From the NCBI RefSeq assembly GCF_007747795.1, contig NZ_CP036275.1, positions 3,774,001 to 3,838,000 of the forward strand: DNA of 64,000 nucleotides. Direction: 5' to 3'. A program made the position numbers and the translations under genes. This document shows positions 45,284 through 54,112 of the stretch, one piece after another. This DNA comes from Maioricimonas rarisocia. GTDB taxonomy: Bacteria > Planctomycetota > Planctomycetia > Planctomycetales > Planctomycetaceae. Under the pieces are notes generated by a model. It saw only the letters and a program-made list of their open reading frames with translations, made no database searches and was not told the origin of the DNA. Position 1 is the first letter of the stretch; the number at the start of each line of letters is the position of its first letter.

Positions 45284-46642
45284 CTAGCCGAGACTCCAGC
45301 CCTTGCGCGGTTCCCGGCCGAGGTACTGGTCTGCCTCAGGGCAGTTGGTGGCCCGCATCGATTTCGCGTCCCACTGCAGCTTCCTGCCGGCACGGAACGC
45401 GACGTTTCCAAGATGATTCGCTTCGGTCAGCGGACCGGCGTAGCTGAAGGGGCTGCCTGTTTCCGCCCCGGTCTTGCAGGCGATCAGCCATTCTTCGTGC
45501 TGGCCGGGCGAATCCGGGATGAACGGCTCGGGGCGCTCGTAGTCTGCGAACTCTTTCTCCGGCAGCAGCACGTGCTTGCCGTAGTCGGAGAGCAACATTC
45601 CCTTGTCCCCCACAAACAGCACGCCGTTGCCCCACTGCGGAATGCCTCCCTCCTGCCAGATTTTCGGCTTGTGATCTCCCTGATACCAGGTGAGCGTGCA
45701 GGCGGGCATTTCTCCACGGGGGCCGTACTCGTACACGGCTGACATCGAAGCGGGGGCGATCTCGGGATGCGGCTCGGGCCCGAACGCCTCGATCGTCTTC
45801 GGAGCGTCCAGCTTCAGCGCCCAGAACGGCAGGTCGTTCCAGTGGCTTCCCAGATCGGACATCGTTCCGTTGCCGAAATCCCACCAGCGGTACCACTTCG
45901 GCCCGGGGAAGTAGACCTCGTGATACGGCCGGTACGGTGCCGGTCCGATCCACAGGTCCCAGTCGAGATGGTCCGGCGGCGTCATCGCCTCTTTCGGCCG
46001 ATCGGTCACGTGGACAATGTCCCGATTCTTCTCGGCCTCTTCTTTGCTCTGCAGTCCCCAGGCACGCGAAACCCAGACGTGTGCTTCGCGGACCGGTCCG
46101 ATCGCGCCGCTCTGGATCAGTTCGACGACCCGTCGGTAGTTCGGCATGCCGTGGATCTGTGTTCCCATCTGTGTGGCCACGCCGGCCGCGGCGGCAGCCT
46201 CCATGACGCGCCTGCTTTCGTGGACGTTGTGCGTCAGCGGCTTCTCGCAGTAGACGTGCTTGCCGAGCTGCAGGGCCGGCATCGTCGCATAGGCGTGCGT
46301 GTGCTCGGTCGTGCTGACGACGACTGCGTCGATGTCGTCCGTCTTTTCAAACAGCTTGCGGAAGTCGACGTACTTGCGGGCCTTCGGGAACATCGATGCG
46401 GCACGGTCGAGATTCGCGCCGTTGACGTCGCACAGCGCCACGACGTTGACGTCCACATGTCCCTGCGACGTCATTGTCTTCAGGTTGCGGCCGCCCCGCC
46501 CACCGGCGCCGATGAACGCCAGATTGACCGTTTCGCTCGGAGCGGCCGCCGGCAGGAGTGCCGGTGCGGCAAGCACAGCTCCGGCGGCAGTAGCCGATTG
46601 GGCAAGGAAACCGCGACGGGTGAGGCGATCGTGGCGTGGCAT
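45284..46642 (-). CDS. Tat-exported Gfo/Idh/MocA oxidoreductase
   Basis: The start at 46642 follows AGGAG. The N-terminus '[25 protein letters not shown]' is a twin-arginine signal, as expected for an enzyme that carries its nicotinamide cofactor when exported. Gfo/Idh/MocA features: '[15 protein letters not shown]' (nucleotide loop), '[13 protein letters not shown]', '[18 protein letters not shown]' (the conserved EKP) and a C-terminal substrate domain of about 300 residues. The family oxidises or reduces sugars and inositols; planctomycetes hold dozens of such exported paralogues. It is divergent from the cytochrome-like gene. Confidence 0.92.
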   Translation of the reverse strand: MPRHDRLTRRGFLAQSATAAGAVLAAPALLPAAAPSETVNLAFIGAGGRGGRNLKTMTSQGHVDVNVVALCDVNGANLDRAASMFPKARKYVDFRKLFEKTDDIDAVVVSTTEHTHAYATMPALQLGKHVYCEKPLTHNVHESRRVMEAAAAAGVATQMGTQIHGMPNYRRVVELIQSGAIGPVREAHVWVSRAWGLQSKEEAEKNRDIVHVTDRPKEAMTPPDHLDWDLWIGPAPYRPYHEVYFPGPKWYRWWDFGNGTMSDLGSHWNDLPFWALKLDAPKTIEAFGPEPHPEIAPASMSAVYEYGPRGEMPACTLTWYQGDHKPKIWQEGGIPQWGNGVLFVGDKGMLLSDYGKHVLLPEKEFADYERPEPFIPDSPGQHEEWLIACKTGAETGSPFSYAGPLTEANHLGNVAFRAGRKLQWDAKSMRATNCPEADQYLGREPRKGWSLG

Positions 46643-46814
46643 GGCCGGCTCCTGGAAAGCTCGTGACGTTTCTGCGAACGGATCAATGAACGTCAGTGTG
46701 AATCGCAGACACTCCGACCGCAACCGTACTCGCTGCCCCACGGGCGTGGTATAACAGGATCTTCACGATCTGGTTGACCAGCTGCGGGCCTCATTCCGGG
46801 CAGGAGTCGACGTG

Positions 46815-48053
46815 ATGCCACTTCTTTCGCGCGCGGGGACATTCACGGCCGTGATGCTGGCTCTGACGCTCATTCCATGTGCGTTGCCGGCTTCCGAGAC
46901 GTCACAACTGTTCGAGCAGCGGATCCTTCCCATCGCGAAGGCGAAGTCCGGCTCCAGCTGTACCGAGTGTCACTTCTCCGGCGTCGAACTGAGCGACTAT
47001 GTCCGCGAGAGTGAAGCAGAAACGTTTGCCGCACTGCGGAATGCGGGACTGATCGACGTTGAGCAGCCGGATCAGTCAAAGATCCTCGAATTCATCGCAC
47101 GCAAGCCGGACAAGCCGAATCCACTTATCGAGAAGGTGCGACAGCGGGAACTGACCGCCTTCCGGGACTGGATCAAAGCATCCGCCGGAAATGCCGAACT
47201 GCTGCAGGCAAAGACGACCGAGCGGATCGGTACCGAGCTTCCGCCGGAGGTCATCCGGCACGCCCGCCGCGATCGTGTCCTGGGTTCCTTCGTCGATAAC
47301 ATCTGGTCCGAGATGGCCCGCTGCGTCAGTTGCCATTCGCCCGAGAAGAACCGCCGCCTGATCGAGAGGCATGGCGAAGATGCCGTCGACGCGATTTCCT
47401 GGGTCGTGCCGCACGACCCGGCCGCCACTCTTCAGCGTCTCGTCGACGACGCCAACATCGATCTCGATGCGCCGGAAATGAGTCCCCTGCTCCGCAAACC
47501 GGCCGGTCTGGACGAGCATGGCGGCGGTCCGAAGTTCGTCGTGGGTGGGCCGACGTGGGACAATTACCTGACATTTCTGAGGGATTACGCGGCGATCCGC
47601 AGCGGGAAGTACCGGTCCGCTCAGGACCTCCCGCCAGCACCGGACGCTCTCGTTCTGCCGACCCACCAGCATCTGCGGATGACAGACATTCCCGAGCGGC
47701 TGACCGACTCGATCCTCAAGGTGGACCTGTACCGCTGGCGGGAAGATGCCCGCAGCTGGTCGAAGCAGCCTGTCGGCACGGCCGTGAACCGTGTCGCGAA
47801 GAAGCGGTTGATGTGGCAGAGCGTGGTGAGCGCAGTGGTTCCCACCGACTCGCCGCACCTCTCCGCGCAGCGGCGAGACCCGCATCTGCCGGGCGGGCGA
47901 TACCGCGCGGTCATTTCCACCGTACCGGTCTCGGAGCTGTCGCCGGAGACGCCCCCAGACTGGCAGGAAGAGGCGACGCTGGAATTTCACGGCAAATGGC
48001 CCGCCGGTTACCAGCCTCCGAAGGTCGTCCACTTTCCGGCCGAGACGGACTGA
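46815..48053 (+). CDS. Exported protein with two CxxCH haem motifs
   Basis: The ATG at 46815 is preferred over the overlapping GTG at 46812 because it has a good GGAG spacing. A signal peptide covers about residues 1-27. Two c-type haem motifs are present: C49-x2-C52-H53 (SCTECH) and C170-x2-C173-H174 (CVSCH). The remaining sequence is not recognised. It resembles planctomycete cytochrome-c-like exported proteins near Gfo/Idh/MocA oxidoreductases, and here one lies directly divergent. Whether haem is bound is not proved. Confidence 0.78.
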   Translation: MPLLSRAGTFTAVMLALTLIPCALPASETSQLFEQRILPIAKAKSGSSCTECHFSGVELSDYVRESEAETFAALRNAGLIDVEQPDQSKILEFIARKPDKPNPLIEKVRQRELTAFRDWIKASAGNAELLQAKTTERIGTELPPEVIRHARRDRVLGSFVDNIWSEMARCVSCHSPEKNRRLIERHGEDAVDAISWVVPHDPAATLQRLVDDANIDLDAPEMSPLLRKPAGLDEHGGGPKFVVGGPTWDNYLTFLRDYAAIRSGKYRSAQDLPPAPDALVLPTHQHLRMTDIPERLTDSILKVDLYRWREDARSWSKQPVGTAVNRVAKKRLMWQSVVSAVVPTDSPHLSAQRRDPHLPGGRYRAVISTVPVSELSPETPPDWQEEATLEFHGKWPAGYQPPKVVHFPAETD

Positions 48054-48070
48054 GACGCAGGGCTGGGCTC

Positions 48071-48478
48071 TCAGCGGTCCCGCAGATTCTCCGCCGAAAA
48101 TGCCCCGGGGAGGAGGTCCCGCACCGTGTACTCCACAATGTCCCTGCGCCTGTTAAGGCAGACTACGCGAGCATCAGGGGCGAATTCAAGAAGTACCTGC
48201 CGACATGCACCGCACGGCGGCGTCGGCAACTCGGTTTCCGTCACGACCGCGACCGCTGTGAACCGTCTCTCTCCCTGCGCAACCGCCTGGAACAGGCTGG
48301 CGCGTTCGGCGCAGATCGTCAGCCCGTACGATGCGTTCTCGACGTTGCAGCCGCTGTAGATCTGGCCCGACTCAGTCAGAACGGCTGCACCAACGGCGAA
48401 ACCGCTGTACGGGCAGTATGCGTTTTCGCGGGCCTGCCAGGCCGCGGCGATGAGCTTCTCGATGCCGGAGTCGGTCAC
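48071..48478 (-). CDS. cdd: Cytidine deaminase
   Basis: The start is taken as GTG at 48478 (MTDSGIEKLIAAAW), giving 135 residues, the usual short tetrameric form; the open frame runs further upstream. Zinc motifs: 'SGCNVENASYGLTICAERAS' (Cys and catalytic Glu) and 'PTPPCGACRQVLLEF' (two Cys). It converts cytidine and deoxycytidine to uridine forms in pyrimidine salvage. It lies downstream of ilvD on the same strand (106 bases) and converges on the haem-motif gene. Confidence 0.95.
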   Translation of the reverse strand: MTDSGIEKLIAAAWQARENAYCPYSGFAVGAAVLTESGQIYSGCNVENASYGLTICAERASLFQAVAQGERRFTAVAVVTETELPTPPCGACRQVLLEFAPDARVVCLNRRRDIVEYTVRDLLPGAFSAENLRDR

Positions 48479-48530
48479 GGTAATCACCAGCTTCGCAGAT
48501 AGTTGAACAAACAGAGCCGCGATGGTCAGA

Positions 48531-48548
48531 GAACGGAACAATCCGTTC
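48531..48548 (-). terminator. Weak stem-loop between ilvD and cdd
   Basis: gaacgga (48531-48537) pairs with tccgttc (48542-48548) across a four-base loop, 36 bases beyond the ilvD stop. It has no real T tract, so its role as a terminator is doubtful. Confidence 0.3.
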
Positions 48549-48584
48549 GCTCACACTCGCGGCTCCGTGAGGGGCGTCTACCAT

Positions 48585-50282
48585 TCACTCGTCCGTCACG
48601 CACCCTTCGCTCGCGCTCTTCACGTTCTTGATGTACTTGTAGAGAGTGCCGCGGGTGAACTTGTACGGCGGGGCCTGCCAGGCTTCTTTGCGCCCGGCGA
48701 GTACCTCGTCGCTGACATCGACGTTGATCTCGTTCGCCTCGGCATCAATCGTGATCGTGTCGCCGTCCTGCAGCAACGCGATCGGTCCGCCTGCCTGCGC
48801 TTCCGGCGTCACGTGGCCGATGATGAAACCGTGCGAGCCGCCGGAGAACCGGCCGTCGGTCATCAGCGCGACCTTGTCTCCCAGACCGGCCCCCATGATG
48901 GCCGAGGTAGGCGTGAGCATTTCCGGCATTCCCGGTCCTCCCTTGGGACCTTCGTACCGGATGATGATCACCTCGCCCCCCTTGATGCGGCCCTCTTCCA
49001 GCCCCTTGAGCATGTCCTCTTCGCTGTCGAAGCAGAGTGCCGGGCCGGTGAACTTCAGACCTTCCTTGCCGGTGATCTTCGCGACCGCACCGTCCGGACA
49101 GACGTTGCCCCGCATGATCCGCAGATGACCGGACGACTTGATCGGATTGCTGACCGGACGCACCAGTTCCTGTCCGTCCGCCAGGCCGGGCAGCTCGGCG
49201 ACGTTCTCGGCCAGCGTCTTGCCGGTGACGGTCAGGCAGTCTCCGGTCAGCAGTCCTTCTTCCAGCAGATACTTCATCACGGCCGGCGTGCCACCAACCT
49301 TGTGCAGGTCTTCCATCACGTACTTGCCCGACGGTTTCAGGTCGGCCAGGTACGGGATGCAGTCCGAGACCTTCTGGAAGTCATCGATCGTCAGATCGAC
49401 ATCAACGCTGCGGGCCATGGCGATCAGGTGCAGCACGGCGTTCGTCGAGCCGCCCAGTGCCATCACGATCACCATCGCATTCTCGAACGCCTCGCGCGAC
49501 ATAATGTCGCGTGGCTTGATGTCCTTCTCGAGCAGATTGTAGATCGCCTTGCCGGAATCAAAGCATTCCTGAAGCTTCGCCGGATCTTCGGCCGGAGTCG
49601 ACGCCGAAAACGGCAGCGACATGCCCAGCGCCTCGATGGCCGATGCCATCGTGTTGGCGGTGTACATGCCCCCGCAGGCCCCCGCACCGGGACAGGAGTT
49701 ACGCACGATCTCCTTCCGCTGCTCCTCGGTGATCGTGCCGCCCACCTTCTGGCCGTACGACTGGAACGCCGACACGATGTCCAGCTTGTCGCCTGCGACG
49801 CCTTCAACCCCCGCCAGTCGATTCGAGCAGCCCGCCCGGATCGTGCCGCCGTACACCATAATCGCCGGGCGGTTCAGGCGGCCCATGGCCATCACGCAAC
49901 CGGGCATGTTCTTGTCGCAGCCGGGCAGCGCGATGAGGGCGTCGTACCACTGTGCGCCCATGATCGTCTCGATCGAGTCGGCGATCAGGTCGCGCGACTG
50001 CAGCGAGAAGCTCATCCCGTCGGTTCCCATCGAGATCCCGTCCGAGACGCCGATGGTGTTGAATCGCATGCCGACCGCACCAGCCGCGTCGACTCCTTCC
50101 TTCACCTTCGCGGCCAGATCCAGCAGGTGCATGTTGCACGGGTTGCCCTCGTACCAGCAGGAGCCGATGCCGACCTGCGGCTTCTGCATGTCTTCTTCGG
50201 TCATGCCGGTGGCGTACAGCATGGCCTGCGAGGCGCCCTGGGAAGCCGGCTGCGTAATGCGGGAGGAGTACTTGTTCAGCAT
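48585..50282 (-). CDS. ilvD: Dihydroxy-acid dehydratase
   Basis: The 565-residue protein has the IlvD/Edd cluster ligands '[16 protein letters not shown]', '[12 protein letters not shown]' and '[17 protein letters not shown]', plus '[10 protein letters not shown]' and the C-terminal '[22 protein letters not shown]'. It dehydrates dihydroxy acids to the keto acids of valine, isoleucine and leucine. The cysteine spacing (Cys in 'SCWYEG', 'PGCDKN' and '[10 protein letters not shown]') fits the [2Fe-2S] subgroup rather than the E. coli [4Fe-4S] type. A 256-base leader separates it from the next upstream gene. Confidence 0.96.
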   Translation of the reverse strand: MLNKYSSRITQPASQGASQAMLYATGMTEEDMQKPQVGIGSCWYEGNPCNMHLLDLAAKVKEGVDAAGAVGMRFNTIGVSDGISMGTDGMSFSLQSRDLIADSIETIMGAQWYDALIALPGCDKNMPGCVMAMGRLNRPAIMVYGGTIRAGCSNRLAGVEGVAGDKLDIVSAFQSYGQKVGGTITEEQRKEIVRNSCPGAGACGGMYTANTMASAIEALGMSLPFSASTPAEDPAKLQECFDSGKAIYNLLEKDIKPRDIMSREAFENAMVIVMALGGSTNAVLHLIAMARSVDVDLTIDDFQKVSDCIPYLADLKPSGKYVMEDLHKVGGTPAVMKYLLEEGLLTGDCLTVTGKTLAENVAELPGLADGQELVRPVSNPIKSSGHLRIMRGNVCPDGAVAKITGKEGLKFTGPALCFDSEEDMLKGLEEGRIKGGEVIIIRYEGPKGGPGMPEMLTPTSAIMGAGLGDKVALMTDGRFSGGSHGFIIGHVTPEAQAGGPIALLQDGDTITIDAEANEINVDVSDEVLAGRKEAWQAPPYKFTRGTLYKYIKNVKSASEGCVTDE

Positions 50283-50370
50283 GTCAGTGGATCTTCGTGG
50301 TGAGCCGAGAAACAGAGAGACTGCCGGTGCGCAGACAGATCTGCCGACACCGACATCAGAAGGGCGGTTC

Positions 50371-50400
50371 GCGGCGCTCCCTCAGCGGGGGGAACGCCGC
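50371..50400 (-). promoter_or_regulatory. Strong hairpin in the ilvD leader
   Basis: On the transcribed strand this folds as gcggcguuccc / gggagcgccgc with an eight-base loop (11 pairs including a G-U). It follows a 13-codon frame (50452 to 50411) that holds two Ile and two Leu codons. There is no T tract after the stem, so it is not an intrinsic terminator as it stands. Confidence 0.3.
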
Positions 50401-50538
50401 AGCGCCCGATTCAGCCATATCGTAAGATAGCGGTTTCCGGCAGACGAATCATGCCTGCCGACCAGGCAACGTAACCTCTTGCCAGATCCGGGGAAACAAG
50501 TTCCGCCGGCATCGCTGGTGCGGTCCCGCAAATCGGGA

Positions 50539-51378
50539 TCAGAGCTTGGGCCGCTCAAATCCAGGAGTTGGGGCCGGGGTCCGCTGCGATCCGGTAGGCT
50601 CGGCAAACGCAGGGAACTGACCGTCCTGCGCCGGCTGTAGCAAGGGTTGTGCTGCTTCTTTTTCCGGGCGACTCAGCCGCAACCGCTCGACGTCCAACTT
50701 CAGTGTCCCGGCCGAAAAGGAGATCGACGCATCGGCACTGGTCAATTCCGCATCTTCGCAGGTCAGCACGCCATCCTTGTAGCTGGCATTGCGTCCTGTC
50801 AGCGTTGCTCCGGTGATCAGCCGCAGCCGCAACCGGCCTTCGATCTGGAACTCGTACCCCGGTTCCTCATCATTGCCGGCCGTTCCCTGGATCGCCACGT
50901 CATCGCATTCAATCGTGACCGGCAGCGGGGCGTCGACGGGAACGTGCCTGGTCAGATAACGGATGACAACGCGGTAAGGGACGATCGCACTCTTGCCGTC
51001 CCGCGTTACCTCCTGATGACGAACTTCGTACACAGGCACGGAGATGAGCCTCTGCTTTTTCTCGTCGTCGCGTTTCGGCTGATCGAACGTCCCCGCGTTT
51101 GATGCGGACGGGGGGAACGCTGGCGTCGGTTCGGCTGGTGACGGAACAGGAGCGAAAGGCTGCGGCGAATCTTCGTAGACCGGTACCGGTGCACGGGCGG
51201 ACGTTTCTGCCGCCGCGGGAAGCTCGTTGATCAGCAGGACGAACTTCGGCATCCATTCGGCAGTGTCGGTCGCCTTCTCTGCGATGGTTTGAGAGTCCGC
51301 AGCGGGATCATCCGCAATCCCGTTCTGACCGACCAGCAGCACCAGACCGACAGCAAGGCAGTAACGCAGCGTCGTCAT
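50539..51378 (-). CDS. Exported protein of unknown function
   Basis: The start at 51378 (MTTLRYCLAVGLVLLVGQ) follows an AGGAG site. A signal peptide covers about residues 1-22. A Pro-rich segment follows (about 55-100, 'PVYEDSPQPFAPVPSPAEPTPAFPPS'). The C-terminal part (about 110-260) has short alternating strands such as 'LRLRLITGATLTGRNASYKDGVLTCEDAELTSADASISFSAG', reminiscent of the beta-jellyroll OstA/LptA-like repeats, but the match is loose. It is the upstream neighbour of ilvD on the minus strand. I do not recognise the family. Confidence 0.7.
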   Translation of the reverse strand: MTTLRYCLAVGLVLLVGQNGIADDPAADSQTIAEKATDTAEWMPKFVLLINELPAAAETSARAPVPVYEDSPQPFAPVPSPAEPTPAFPPSASNAGTFDQPKRDDEKKQRLISVPVYEVRHQEVTRDGKSAIVPYRVVIRYLTRHVPVDAPLPVTIECDDVAIQGTAGNDEEPGYEFQIEGRLRLRLITGATLTGRNASYKDGVLTCEDAELTSADASISFSAGTLKLDVERLRLSRPEKEAAQPLLQPAQDGQFPAFAEPTGSQRTPAPTPGFERPKL

Positions 51379-51615
51379 TGCAGACTCCTGTAGAAGTGAC
51401 CCGTGCGGGGAGCTCCTCCTCCCCTCCACACGGATTCTGAGGGAATAGCACGCCCGGCTCAAGCGCATTCTCAACAGTGGTGCGCATGGAGACCGTTTTC
51501 AGCGGGCAATCTCCGTTGGGGCGTGGTTTCCTCTGGGAAAACGGGAACTATCGATGCCCCCCGTGCGTAAGGAATTCAGGCAGATCAAATCTTCACCTCC
51601 CACGGAGCGGTTGCG

Positions 51616-53898
51616 ATGCGACGCCTTTCCCCCACTCTCCCCGGATTACTTGTGCTCCTCCTCGCGGGGTCCGTTTCCGCCCAGGGGGTTCTCGTCTCGC
51701 CGTCCCGACCGGTTCCGCTGCCGCGTCCGGTTCCGAATCCACAGCCGACCACATCGACCTACAAGATCAGTGAGCTCAAGGTCGATGCCCGCCTGCAGGA
51801 CCAGGTCGCCCGCGTGCAGGTCTCACAGAGCTTCGTGAACACCGGCAGTTCGCAGATGGAGGTGCAGTTTCTCTTTCCGCTCCCGTACGACGGGGCGATC
51901 GACCGGCTGACACTGATGGTCGACGGCAAGGAGTTCCCCGCCGAGCTGCTTCCGGCCGACAAGGCCCGTCAGAAGTACGAGGAGATTGTCCGCCGCAGCA
52001 AAGACCCTGCCCTGCTCGAATGGATGGGCCACGGGCTGTTTCAGACGAACGTCTTCCCTGTCCCGGCCGGAGCCACACGGACCGTCACGCTTCACTACAA
52101 CCAGTTGCTGAGAAAGTCGCAGGGGCTGACAGACTTCCTCTTCCCGCTACGGACCGCCGGCTACACGTCCGCACCGGTCGAGAAGCTCCAGTTCCGACTC
52201 AACATCGAGTCGAGCCTGCCGATCAAGAACGTCTACAGCCCGACGCATGCGATCAGCATCGAACGGCCCGGACGCAAGCAGGCCCAGATCGAGATGACGC
52301 AGACTAACCAGACGCCGACGACGGATTTCCGGCTGATGTTCGACGTCAATCCGAAGAAGCTTGGCACCAGCGTCCTCAGTTACCGCCCCGACAAAGACGA
52401 AGACGGTTACTTCGTCCTGCTGACGACGCCTCAGGTCCGGGACAAGTCGCACGAGCCAATGCCCCGAACAATTCAGTTTGTCATCGACACGTCCGGCAGC
52501 ATGACCGGTCCGAAGATCGAGCAGGCGAAGCAGGCAGCGAGGTTCGTGCTGAACAACCTCCGCGAGGGGGACCTGTTCAACATCATCGCGTACAACAGCG
52601 ACATCCAGAAGTTCCGGCCTGAACTGGAACGATTCAACGACAAGACTCGAACCGAGGCGATTGGATTCGTTAACGGACTGTATGCCGGCGGGGGAACGAA
52701 CATCCATGACGCTCTCACGACCGCTCTGAGTCAGTTGCAGGAGACCGATCGGCCGAACTACGTCCTCTTTCTCACCGACGGTCTGCCCACAGTGGGCGAG
52801 ACGAACGAAGCGAAGATCGCCGCGGCAGTGAAGCAGGCCAACTCGGTGCGGGCCCGCATGCTGCAGTTCGGGGTCGGATACGATGTCAACAGCCGGCTGC
52901 TCGACCGTCTGGCGCGCGACAACTTCGGCGGCAGCGAGTATGTCCGGCCCGACGAAGACATCGAAGCACACGTCTCCCGCGTCTACTCCCGCATTGCCGA
53001 TCCGGTGCTGACGGACGTGCAGGTCTCGTTCGAATACGACGAGCCGCGACACGAGGGGACGCCTCCCGTCAACCGCATCTACCCCTCTGGTACGTTTGAT
53101 CTTTTCGCAGGCGAGCAGCTCGTGCTCGTCGGTCGCTATCGCACATCCGGCCAGGCGAAGGTTGTCATCAGCGGCACGGTCGGCGACGAGAATGAGTCGT
53201 TCGACTTCCCCGCGAAACTTGTCGAGAGCAGCGACGATGAGTCCAACGCGTTCGTTGCCAAGCTGTGGGCGATGCGGCGGATCGGCGAGATCATCGACCA
53301 GCTCGACCTGTTCGGCAAGAACGAGGAACTGGTCAAGGAACTGGTGGCACTCTCGACGAAGCACGGCATTCTGACGCCCTATACGTCGTTCCTCGCGGAC
53401 GAGAACGTCCGACCGACTGAGCTGGCCGAGTCGGAAGCGTTTCGCAGCAACGCTGCGGCAGCCGGCGTGGAATTGCGGCGACTGAGTGAAGTCGAGGGAC
53501 GGGGCGGCGTCGCCCAGCGTTCCGTGAAGCAGCGACTGCTTGGTCGTCCAGCGAACTCGTCGGCACCATCGGCCGATGCCCCCGCTCCCGGGGGCGGATC
53601 ACAGTTCGGTGCGATCGTTCGGGATACCGATACCGATGAACTGGTCGTCATGGAGACCGTTCGCGAAGTGGCCGGTCAAGCTCTTTACAAACGGGGCAAG
53701 ATCCTGCTGACGCCGGCCACCGCTGACGTGAACGTTGAAGAGGAGCAGGAGAATGTCGTCGTCGTGGAGAAGTATACGGATGCATACTTCCAGCTCGCTC
53801 GCGAGAACACGGCAGCACAGAACCAGATCCTCAGCTCGCTGAAGTCCGACGAGGAGCTCCTCGTGAAATGGCGTGGTCAGACATACTGGGTGAAATAG
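51616..53898 (+). CDS. Exported VIT and von Willebrand factor A domain protein
   Basis: The 760-residue protein has a signal peptide (about 1-22) and a Pro-rich stretch. A VIT domain follows (about 45-170, 'VDARLQDQVARVQVSQSFVNTGSSQMEVQFLFPLP'). Next is a vWA domain with the metal-dependent adhesion site 'VIDTSGSM' (Asp291) and 'LFLTDGLPTVGE' (about 285-465). The C-terminal 300 residues are less conserved. VIT-vWA proteins of this sort resemble inter-alpha-trypsin inhibitor heavy chains and are common, exported and uncharacterised in planctomycetes; they may mediate adhesion or assembly. A stem-loop follows the gene. Confidence 0.92.
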   Translation: MRRLSPTLPGLLVLLLAGSVSAQGVLVSPSRPVPLPRPVPNPQPTTSTYKISELKVDARLQDQVARVQVSQSFVNTGSSQMEVQFLFPLPYDGAIDRLTLMVDGKEFPAELLPADKARQKYEEIVRRSKDPALLEWMGHGLFQTNVFPVPAGATRTVTLHYNQLLRKSQGLTDFLFPLRTAGYTSAPVEKLQFRLNIESSLPIKNVYSPTHAISIERPGRKQAQIEMTQTNQTPTTDFRLMFDVNPKKLGTSVLSYRPDKDEDGYFVLLTTPQVRDKSHEPMPRTIQFVIDTSGSMTGPKIEQAKQAARFVLNNLREGDLFNIIAYNSDIQKFRPELERFNDKTRTEAIGFVNGLYAGGGTNIHDALTTALSQLQETDRPNYVLFLTDGLPTVGETNEAKIAAAVKQANSVRARMLQFGVGYDVNSRLLDRLARDNFGGSEYVRPDEDIEAHVSRVYSRIADPVLTDVQVSFEYDEPRHEGTPPVNRIYPSGTFDLFAGEQLVLVGRYRTSGQAKVVISGTVGDENESFDFPAKLVESSDDESNAFVAKLWAMRRIGEIIDQLDLFGKNEELVKELVALSTKHGILTPYTSFLADENVRPTELAESEAFRSNAAAAGVELRRLSEVEGRGGVAQRSVKQRLLGRPANSSAPSADAPAPGGGSQFGAIVRDTDTDELVVMETVREVAGQALYKRGKILLTPATADVNVEEEQENVVVVEKYTDAYFQLARENTAAQNQILSSLKSDEELLVKWRGQTYWVK

Positions 53899-53929
53899 CC
53901 TGCGTCTGAAGACTTTTCGAGTTTTCACC

Positions 53930-53958
53930 AGCCCCGGAATCGTGCGGATTCCGGGGCT
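53930..53958 (+). terminator. Stem-loop terminator after VIT-vWA gene
   Basis: A perfect 12-bp stem, agccccggaatc (53930-53941) with gattccggggct (53947-53958), closes a five-base loop 32 bases after the stop. Only a short T-rich tail (tctcc) follows, so termination may be partial. Confidence 0.65.
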
Positions 53959-54112
53959 TCTCCGTGCGCCTGCTCAAATCCGACTCGTTTCCGGGAGAGC
54001 ATTTGTCAATTTCGAGACAGGAACATCCTGATGCGACGTTTACTGCCGTAGACCGCGACAGCTCCACAGCAGTCGTTGTGAAAGCCGGACGGTCAGCGGG
54101 GCCAAGAGATCC

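Noticed and set aside
48522-50303. Plus-strand open frame of 593 codons over ilvD
   Set aside because: It is antisense to ilvD, whose iron-sulfur cysteines and conserved motifs are all on the minus strand.
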